Part shown: in pieces, positions 57,538-64,000 of the stretch
Numbering within the stretch: the first letter of the stretch is position 1
Layout of the letters: the number at the start of each line of letters is the position of its first letter
From: Roseicyclus sp.
GTDB taxonomy: Bacteria > Pseudomonadota > Alphaproteobacteria > Rhodobacterales > Rhodobacteraceae
Assembly (NCBI GenBank): GCA_018401965.1
Contig: JAGYJU010000019.1
Location: forward strand, 62,001-126,000
Direction of reading: 5' to 3'
Length of the DNA stretch: 64,000 nucleotides
Translations under genes and position numbers: made by a program
Notes under the pieces: model-generated
What the model was told of the DNA's origin: nothing
Database searches by the model: none
Seen by the model: the letters and a program-made list of their open reading frames with translations, nothing else

Positions 57538-58619
57538 GCCGCGACCTTTCGTTTGATCCGCACCCGGTAATTGGCCAGCACATCCAAGGCCAGAAGAAAG
57601 AACAACAGCATCCCCTGAAACGCCTGGATCGCGGGGGCGGGCACGCCCAGCATCAGCTGCGCCAATTCCCCCCCGATGAAGGTCAGCGCCATCAACAGCC
57701 CGGCCAGCAAGATCCCGATGGGGTTCAACCGGCCCAGGAAGGCCACGATGATCGCGGTGAACCCGTAGCCCACGTTGAAATCGATCGAGATGCGGGCGGC
57801 CGGGCCGGATACCTCGAATACCCCCGCTGCCCCCGCCAGCGCGCCCGATATGCCCATGCACAAGATCACCAGCCGCGCCGGGTTCACGCCGCCAAAGCGC
57901 GCGGCGCGCGGCGCCTGGCCTGCCAGCCGGATCTGGTAGCCCAACAGGTGCCGCGTCATGATCACATAGGCCACGATCACCGCGACAAAGGCGGCCAGCA
58001 CGCCCCAATGCATGCCGGTGCCCGCGAAAAGTTCCGGGTTGTCGGTGCCTGGATGCCGCGCCAGGTTGCGCGACCCCGGAAAGCCCGACCCTTCGGGATT
58101 GCGCAACCAGCCCGTTGCCGCAGAGGCCAGCATCGCCTCGGCCACGTAGACCAGCAACAGCGACACGAGGATTTCATTGGTCCGCGCATAGACCTTGAGC
58201 AGGGCGGGGATCATGGCCCAGGCCACGCCGCCCGCAACCCCCGCGATCACCATGCCCGGAAAGATCAGCGGGTTCTCGGATGGGTAAAAGGCAAGCCCGA
58301 AGGCCGCGCCGCAGATCGCGCCGACGATATACTGCCCCTCGGCGCCGATGTTCCAGATGCCTGCCCGAAACCCCATCGACAAGCCGATGGCGATCAGGAT
58401 CAGCGGGCCTGCCTTGACCAGCAGCTGTGGCCGCGAATACCCGGCGAAGCGTTCGGAAAACAGCGGGTCCCAAAAGATGATGCGGATCGCCTCGACCGGG
58501 TCGATGCCAAGGGCCGCGAACATCACGCCCCCCGCCAGCATCGTCAGCACCACCGCCAGGATCGGGCCGCCCGCACCCCAGGCCCGTGACGGCTCGGCGC
58601 GTTTTTCAAGCACGATCAT
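57534..58619 (-). CDS. ABC transporter permease (nucleoside/purine type), first subunit
   Basis: A 361-residue permease with about ten helices. MGFRAGIWNIGAEGQYIVGA corresponds to the NIGAEGQ motif of this permease family, and YQIRLAGQAPRAARFGGVNP is the coupling helix. The start ATG 58619 overlaps the ATPase stop by four bases. It forms the membrane channel together with the next gene product. Confidence 0.92.
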   Translation of the reverse strand: MIVLEKRAEPSRAWGAGGPILAVVLTMLAGGVMFAALGIDPVEAIRIIFWDPLFSERFAGYSRPQLLVKAGPLILIAIGLSMGFRAGIWNIGAEGQYIVGAICGAAFGLAFYPSENPLIFPGMVIAGVAGGVAWAMIPALLKVYARTNEILVSLLLVYVAEAMLASAATGWLRNPEGSGFPGSRNLARHPGTDNPELFAGTGMHWGVLAAFVAVIVAYVIMTRHLLGYQIRLAGQAPRAARFGGVNPARLVILCMGISGALAGAAGVFEVSGPAARISIDFNVGYGFTAIIVAFLGRLNPIGILLAGLLMALTFIGGELAQLMLGVPAPAIQAFQGMLLFFLLALDVLANYRVRIKRKVAA

Positions 58620-60130
58620 ACCCGGGCCTCGTGCATGCCATGCGCGCCGCCCAGCATCAGGCCCACGTCTTCCATGCCAAGCCCGCGCGCGGGGCGTGGG
58701 GCGCTCAGCCGGCCATCGTTCAGGGCACAAAACCGGTCGGAAATTTCCAGCAATTCATCCAGATCCTGCGAAATCACGATCACCGCCGCCCCGCCCTGCG
58801 CCAGGTCCAGCAGCGCCTGCCGGATCGCGGCGGCGGCGCTTGCATCCACCCCCCAGGTCGGTTGGTTCACCACCAGCACCTTGGGATCTTGCAGGATTTC
58901 CCGCCCGATGACGAATTTCTGCAAATTGCCCCCCGACAGCGCGCGCGCGGCAACCCAAGGCCCGGGCGTGCGCACGTCGAAGCGCGCGATGATGTCTTGC
59001 GCAAAGCCCCGCGTCTTGGCCCAATCGACAAATCCGCCTGTCTCGAGCCCTTGGCGCAAGCGCCCCGTCAACAGCGCGTTTTCCGTCAGGCTCATGTCGG
59101 GGGCCGCCGCATGGCCCAGCCGTTCCTCGGGCGCGCACAACAGGCCAAGGCCCCGGCGCGCATTCGGCCCCAGCGCGCCCACCGGCGCACCCTGCAGCAT
59201 GATCGCACCGGGGTCTGTCGGCGTTTCCCCCGACAAGACGGCCAGCACCTCGTCCTGCCCGTTGCCCGCGACACCGCCGATGCCGAGAACCTCGCCCGCG
59301 CGCACCTCGAAACTCAGATCGCGCAAGGTCGTGCCAAAGGGCGTGGCCGCGGCGACGCTCAACCCTGAAACGGCCAACAAGACCGCGCCGGGGGTATGAT
59401 CCTCGCGGGCCGGCACGCTCAGCGATTTGCCCACCATCAGTTCCGCCATATGGGCCGCCGACACCTCGCGCGGGGTGCAGGTGGCAACCTTTTGGCCCAA
59501 CCGCAGGATCGTCGCGGTGTCGCAGAGCGCGCGGATTTCTTCCAGCTTGTGCGAGATATACAAGATCGCCGTGCCCTCGGCGGCCAGCTTGCGCAGGGTG
59601 TGAAACAGGATCTCCACCTCTTGCGGCGTCAACACCGATGTCGGCTCATCCATGATCAACAGCTTGGGGTCTTGCAGCAGGCAGCGGATGATTTCGACCC
59701 GCTGGCGTTCGCCCGCCGACAATTCCCCCATCATCCGAAACGGGTCAAGCGGCAGCCCGTACGTTTCGCTGACCGCCGCGATCCGCGCGGCCAGATCACG
59801 CGCCCGTGGCGGGTTTTCCATGCCCAGCGCGATGTTCTCGGCCACGTTCAGCGCCTCGAACAAGCTGAAATGCTGGAACACCATGGCCACGCCCAGGGCG
59901 CGCGCGGCACGCGGTTCGGCCGGGGCATAGGGCGCGCCGTTCAGGCGCATCGTGCCACGATCGGGTTTCACCAGCCCGTAGATCATCTTGACCAGCGTGG
60001 ATTTTCCCGCGCCGTTTTCGCCCAAAAGCGCGTGTACCTCGCCCGGTTGCACCCGGAACGACACATCCTGATTGGCGACAACGCCGGGATAGGCCTTGGT
60101 CAGCCCCTCGATGTCGAGCAGCGCAGTCAA
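58616..60130 (-). CDS. ABC transporter ATP-binding protein, two fused domains (nucleoside/purine type)
   Basis: A 504-residue protein with two ABC domains, as in sugar and BMP-type importers. Domain 1 has LLGENGAGKSTLVKMIYGLV, LSAGERQRVEIIRCLL and LLIMDEPTSVLTPQE. Domain 2 has the degenerate Walker A GIGGVAGNGQDEVLAVLSG, signature LSGGNLQKFVIGREI and Walker B LVVNQPTWGVD, so domain 2 probably lacks full ATPase activity, which is usual. The start is taken as a TTG at 60130 that overlaps the xdhC stop (TTGA). Confidence 0.92.
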   Translation of the reverse strand: MTALLDIEGLTKAYPGVVANQDVSFRVQPGEVHALLGENGAGKSTLVKMIYGLVKPDRGTMRLNGAPYAPAEPRAARALGVAMVFQHFSLFEALNVAENIALGMENPPRARDLAARIAAVSETYGLPLDPFRMMGELSAGERQRVEIIRCLLQDPKLLIMDEPTSVLTPQEVEILFHTLRKLAAEGTAILYISHKLEEIRALCDTATILRLGQKVATCTPREVSAAHMAELMVGKSLSVPAREDHTPGAVLLAVSGLSVAAATPFGTTLRDLSFEVRAGEVLGIGGVAGNGQDEVLAVLSGETPTDPGAIMLQGAPVGALGPNARRGLGLLCAPEERLGHAAAPDMSLTENALLTGRLRQGLETGGFVDWAKTRGFAQDIIARFDVRTPGPWVAARALSGGNLQKFVIGREILQDPKVLVVNQPTWGVDASAAAAIRQALLDLAQGGAAVIVISQDLDELLEISDRFCALNDGRLSAPRPARGLGMEDVGLMLGGAHGMHEARV

Positions 60131-60900
60131 AAGCGTGTCACTTTCCCCCGATGGATCGGCTTGGCTGCCGATTCCTTGTGCAGATGCTCTTTCACTAGCC
60201 GCCCCGCGACCCCAACCGCAATGGCTTGTGGGTGTTTGCCAAGGCTTGGATCGCCGATCGGGCAGGTGATGCGCGAAATTTCGGCATCCCCGTGACCCAA
60301 GGCCGCCAGCCGCGACCGGAACCGCGCCCATTTGGTGGCCGACCCGATCAGCCCGCAGCTTTCAAAACCGCGCGACAGGGCCGCATGGCACAGCGCGAGG
60401 TCGATCTCGTGGGAATAGGTCAGGATCAGGTGATGCGCCTGCACCGGCGCATGGGCCATCAGCCGCGCCATGTCGCGCGCGGCAATCGTCTCGACACCGC
60501 CTGGCACCGTTTCGGGAAACCGCGCGATATCGGTGTCGGCCCAGGTGATCGCCACACCGGGCAGGGGCGCCACCGTGGCCACGATGGCGCGGCCCACATG
60601 GCCCGCCCCCCAGACCCAAAGCGGCACGCCGGGCGGTTTGTCGCATGCGTCGGCAGCGTCGAACCGCAATACCACCACCCCGCCGCAACATTGCCCCAAG
60701 GCCGGGCCAAGCGGCATCCGATGTTCGGCAAGGGTCTTGCCATCGGCCAGCATCTGGCGGGCGATCCGCATCGCTTCCCATTCCAGCGCGCCGCCGCCGA
60801 TGGTGCCGCTGATGCCATCGCGGCCCACCACCATCATCGCCCCTGCCTCGCGCGGGGCCGAGCCTTGGACGCGGGCGATGGTGACACGAATGCCGTTCAC
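60127..60900 (-). CDS. xdhC: Xanthine dehydrogenase accessory protein
   Basis: A 257-residue XdhC/CoxI-type protein that binds the molybdenum cofactor and promotes its sulfuration before insertion into XdhB. RVQGSAPREAGAMMVVGRDG and ISGTIGGGALEWEAMR open the family, and GPALGQCCGGVVVLRF carries the conserved cysteines. The second half has a Rossmann fold (VWGAGHVGRAIVATV). The GTG overlaps the xdhB stop (GTGA). Confidence 0.93.
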   Translation of the reverse strand: MNGIRVTIARVQGSAPREAGAMMVVGRDGISGTIGGGALEWEAMRIARQMLADGKTLAEHRMPLGPALGQCCGGVVVLRFDAADACDKPPGVPLWVWGAGHVGRAIVATVAPLPGVAITWADTDIARFPETVPGGVETIAARDMARLMAHAPVQAHHLILTYSHEIDLALCHAALSRGFESCGLIGSATKWARFRSRLAALGHGDAEISRITCPIGDPSLGKHPQAIAVGVAGRLVKEHLHKESAAKPIHRGKVTRF

Positions 60901-63327
60901 GGGCCGCGCGCCCGGTCGATCGCCGCCAGGACCGCCTCGGCGGTGGCGGGGGCCTGCAGGTCGGGGTACTGCGGCCCGCAGGCGGCGCAGGCATCCGACA
61001 GGGCCATCAGCGCCGAAATCCCCAGCATGAAGGGCGGCTCGCCCACCGCCTTGGACCGATAGATCGTGTCCTCTCGGTTCGCGCCCTCCCACAGCGTCAC
61101 GTTGAAGATCGGGGGGCGGTCGGAACAGGCCGGGATCTTGTAGGTGGAGGGCGCATGGGTCCGCAGCCGCCCCTGGCCATCCCAGACCAGTTCCTCGGTG
61201 GTCAGCCAGCCCGCGCCCTGCACGAACCCGCCCTCCACCTGGCCGATATCGAGCGCCGGGTTCAGCGACGCGCCCGCATCATGCAGGATATCGCTGCGCA
61301 GGATGCGGTTTTCGCCGGTCAGCGTGTCGATCACCACCTCGGTGCAGGCCGCGCCATAGGCGAAATACAGGAACGGGCGGCCCTTGCCCGCGATCCGGTC
61401 CCACTCGATCTTGGGGGTGCGGTAGAACCCGGTCGCAGACATCGACACCCGCGCCATGTAGGCCCGCGTCACCGCCTGTTCAAAGGGCATCGCCGCCCCG
61501 CCCGCGCGCAGCATGCCCCCCTCGAACACCACATCGGCGGCGTCCGCCTGCAATTCCGGCGCGACGACGGCGGCGATCCGGCCGCAGATCTCGTCACAGG
61601 CGGCCTTGACCGCCATGCCGTTCAGATCGGTGCCCGAACTGGCCGCCGTGGCCGAGGTATTGGGCACCTTGCCGGTATCGGTCGCGGTGATGCGGATCTT
61701 GTCGAGGCCGACGCCGAACCGTGCCGCCGCAACCTGCGCCACCTTCTGGAACAGGCCCTGTCCCATCTCGGTGCCGCCATGGTTCATCTGGATCGATCCA
61801 TCCTGGTAGACATGCACCAAGGCACCGGCCTGGTTCAGATGGGTCAGGGTAAAGGAAATCCCGAATTTCACCGGTGTCAGCGCCAGGCCCCGCTTGAGAA
61901 CCGGTTGCGTGGCGTTCCAGGCCGCGATCTCGGCGCGCCGCCGGTCATGGTCGCAAGATCGTGCCAGCTGCGCCGTCAGATCGCCCAGGATGAAATCCTC
62001 GACCGCCATGCCATAGGGGGTCACCCGCCGTGTCCCTCGGGCAGCGGGTCGGGGGGCTGCATTTGCGCCGTGGCATCGGCGGTCCGCACGGCACCGCGCC
62101 CGGCCAGATCGGCGCCCGCAACACGCGGCCCCGGCTTCATCTTGGCAAAAAAACTCCCGCCGGAGGCTCCGGCGGCTTCGCCCGCGCCTCGGGGTAGAAA
62201 TTGCGCCGCCGCACCTCGAACGGGTCGCAGCCAAGGCTATGGGCGATATGGTCCATCACCCGTTCGATCCCCAGCATGCCCTGCGGCCCGCCAAAGCCGC
62301 GAAAGGCCGTGGCGCTGGCCATGTTGGTGCGCAACCGGTGTGACGTGATCCGCGCCGCCGGCAGGTCATAGGCATTGTCGGCATGCAGCATCGCCCGGTC
62401 CGCCACCGGCAGCGACAGGTCCATCGACCAGCCACAGCGCAGGTAATGGGTGAAATCCACGCCCAGGATCCGCCCGTCCGCATCGACCCCCACGCGGTAG
62501 TCGACGCGGATGTCGTGGCGCTTGCCGGTGATGGTGAAATCATCGTCGCGGTCATAGCGCATCTTGGCCGGTCGGCCTGTCCGCGCCGCCACCACGGCGC
62601 AGGCAATGGCCAGCGCGTTGCCCTGGCTTTCCTTGCCGCCAAAGCCGCCGCCCATGCGCCGCACCTCGACGCGCACGGCATGCATCGGCAGGCCAAGCGC
62701 ATCGGCGACCTTGTGCTGGATCTCGGTCGGGTGCTGGGTGGATGACTGGATCAGCATGTCGCCGTTTTCCTGCGGCACTGCCAGGGCGGCCTGACCTTCG
62801 AGATAGAAATGTTCCTGCCCGCCCGCCTCGATCCGGCCCTCGATCACATGGGGCGCGCGGGCCAAGGCGGCCTCGACATCGCCCTTGCCATAGACCCGTG
62901 GCCCATCCTCGAACCGCCAATTGGCCGCCAGCGCCTGCTCGACGGTCAGGATCGGCGGGTCTTGCGCAAAGTCGATCTGCGCAAGGCCTGCAGCGCGGCG
63001 CGCGGCAAGATGGCTGTCTGCCGCCACGACAAAGATCGGCTGGCCCGCGTAATGGATCGTTCCATCGCTCACCAGCGGCTCGTCATGGGCCGAGGGCGAG
63101 CAATCGGGGATCACGTCGAACGCATCGCCCGCCAAGACCATCGCGACGCCCGGCGCCGCACGCACCGCCGACAGGTCCATCGCCGTGATGCGGCCCCGCG
63201 CGATGGACGACACCCCAAAGGCCAGGTGCAGGCAATCGCCGGGCAGGGGGATGTCGTCGACATAGCGCGCGGCCCCCGTCACATGCAGCCGCGCCGCATC
63301 ATGGGGCAGGGGTTTTGCCACGCTCAT
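60897..63327 (-). pseudogene. xdhB: Xanthine dehydrogenase molybdenum-binding subunit, interrupted
   Basis: The gene is split. The first part starts at ATG 63327 (overlapping the xdhA stop) and contains RRMGGGFGGKESQGNALAIA and AFRGFGGPQG of the Mo site, then leaves the family sequence after RRRNFYPEA at about 62190 and stops at 62137. The second part resumes TPYGMAVEDFILGDLTAQLA at about 62022 and holds the catalytic glutamate in KAVGEPPFMLGIS. The 150 bp between include a palindrome, a T7 run and a 24-nt tail shared with an intergenic repeat near sucB. At least one frameshift also lies there. Without repair no active enzyme is expected. It would oxidise hypoxanthine and xanthine to urate. 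Confidence 0.85.
62135..62173 (-). repeat. Hairpin plus conserved tail inside xdhB (repeat copy 2)
   Basis: On the minus strand a palindrome GCCGGAGCCTCCGGC (62173-62159) is followed by a 24-nt tail (62158-62135) beginning GGGAGTTTTTTTG and ending CCAAGATGAAG. Twenty-two of 24 bases match the tail at 2090-2113. The other copies are intergenic; this one is within a coding sequence and creates the stop that ends the first xdhB frame. Confidence 0.8.
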
Positions 63328-64000
63328 GCCCGCACCTCCAGCACGTCGGTGGCGATTCCCCGGCTGCCCTCGAAATAGCGCCACAGCATGGCCTGCGCGG
63401 CGCGCAACCGGTAGGCCGCGCTGGCACGCATGTCCGACAGGGGCGTGAAGTCATCGTTGAATGCGGCTTGTGCCGCGGTGATCGTGGTCTCGTCCCAAGC
63501 CTCGCCGATCAGCGCCGCCTCGACCGCGCGGGCGCGTCTGGGGGTGCCCGCCATGCCGCCAAAGGCGATCCGCGCGGCGCTGACCCGCCCGTCGGCAAGC
63601 GCGATGTTGAAACAGCCGCAAACCGCCGAAATATCCTGGTCAAAGCGTTTCGACAGCTTGTAGCAGGCTAGGGTGTCGGGCTGCACGGGGATCGTCACCG
63701 CCTCGACGAATTCGCCGGGCGCGCGGTCCTGCTTGCCGTAGTCGAGGAAAAAATCCTCCAGCGCGATGACCCGCCGCGCATCCCCCCGGCGCAGGTGCAA
63801 CGCGGCACCCAGCGCGATCAGCGCCGGCGGGCTGTCCCCGATGGGCGAGCCATTGGCGATATTGCCGCCGATCGTGGCGGCATTGCGCACCTGCACCGAC
63901 CCGTAGCGCCGGACCAGTTCGCCCAGCGACGGGTGACGATCCGCGATGAAGGCGCCGAATTCGGTCACGGTGGTCATCGCGCCCAGGCGGATCGTGTCGT
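63324..64000 (-). CDS. xdhA: Xanthine dehydrogenase small subunit (FAD domain), C-terminal part
   Basis: About 225 residues of the small subunit, entering from the right window edge in frame ([20 protein letters not shown]). [20 protein letters not shown] is the FAD-binding CO-dehydrogenase flavoprotein signature, and [20 protein letters not shown] the C-terminal part typical of XdhA. The 2Fe-2S domains must lie outside the window. Its stop overlaps the xdhB start (ATGA). Confidence 0.93.
   Translation of the reverse strand, partial: DTIRLGAMTTVTEFGAFIADRHPSLGELVRRYGSVQVRNAATIGGNIANGSPIGDSPPALIALGAALHLRRGDARRVIALEDFFLDYGKQDRAPGEFVEAVTIPVQPDTLACYKLSKRFDQDISAVCGCFNIALADGRVSAARIAFGGMAGTPRRARAVEAALIGEAWDETTITAAQAAFNDDFTPLSDMRASAAYRLRAAQAMLWRYFEGSRGIATDVLEVRA

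Overview
The window is a compact, GC-rich chromosomal segment from an alphaproteobacterium, most likely a member of the Rhodobacteraceae (Rhodobacter/Roseobacter group). The suggestion rests on a mdh / sucCDAB-lpd block facing sdhCDAB, (3S)-malyl-CoA thioesterase and mesaconyl-CoA hydratase genes of the ethylmalonyl-CoA pathway, a sigma-32 gene preceded by a Rhodobacter-like sigma-E promoter, and an xdh-BMP transporter operon. No rRNA, tRNA, CRISPR array, IS element or phage gene is visible.

Layout. 1-12,743 (minus strand): mdh, a methyltransferase, pepT, then the operon sucC, a secreted unknown, sucD, sucA, sucB, a MAPEG protein, a glycosyltransferase and lpd (cut by the window edge). 12,902-21,805 (mostly plus): a TauE-type permease, mcl2-nnrU-DUF1737-mch, a DoxX protein, then sdhC-sdhD-sdhA-lipoprotein-sdhB. 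21,851-43,132: housekeeping genes (trpS, rhomboid-like, murJ, glnD, LppC-like, rsmI, yraN, gshB, comM, rpoH, chaN-like, coaBC, dut, moeB, an M3 peptidase, an MFS exporter, an SH3 protein, a 2-hydroxyacid dehydrogenase). 43,133-50,380: a phototrophy module on the minus strand, rhodopsin-crtE-crtI-crtB-crtY-blh, flanked by gene-poor DNA. 50,381-55,182: a DadA-like oxidase, a secreted protein, a DUF938 methyltransferase and a dimethylglycine/sarcosine dehydrogenase-like protein. 55,432-64,000 (minus): xdhA-xdhB-xdhC followed by a purine/nucleoside-type ABC transporter (ATPase, two permeases, BMP lipoprotein-like binding protein).

How it fits together. The first 21 kb encode the oxidative half of the TCA cycle from 2-oxoglutarate to oxaloacetate together with enzymes that feed C2-derived glyoxylate and propionyl-CoA units into it. 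The sucC and sdhC promoters both carry two TGTGATCACA-type sites at exactly the same 21-bp spacing, so a shared regulator is likely. The phototrophy module holds everything needed to make retinal from isoprenoid precursors and a xanthorhodopsin-like proton pump that keeps the glycine used by carotenoid antennas. The last 8.5 kb look like import and oxidation of purines.

Caveat. Five genes are interrupted: the rhomboid gene, the M3 peptidase, crtY and the BMP gene each by one base, three of the four in a homopolymer, and xdhB by a repeat-bearing segment. Single-base errors of the assembly are the simplest explanation for the four; xdhB looks different.
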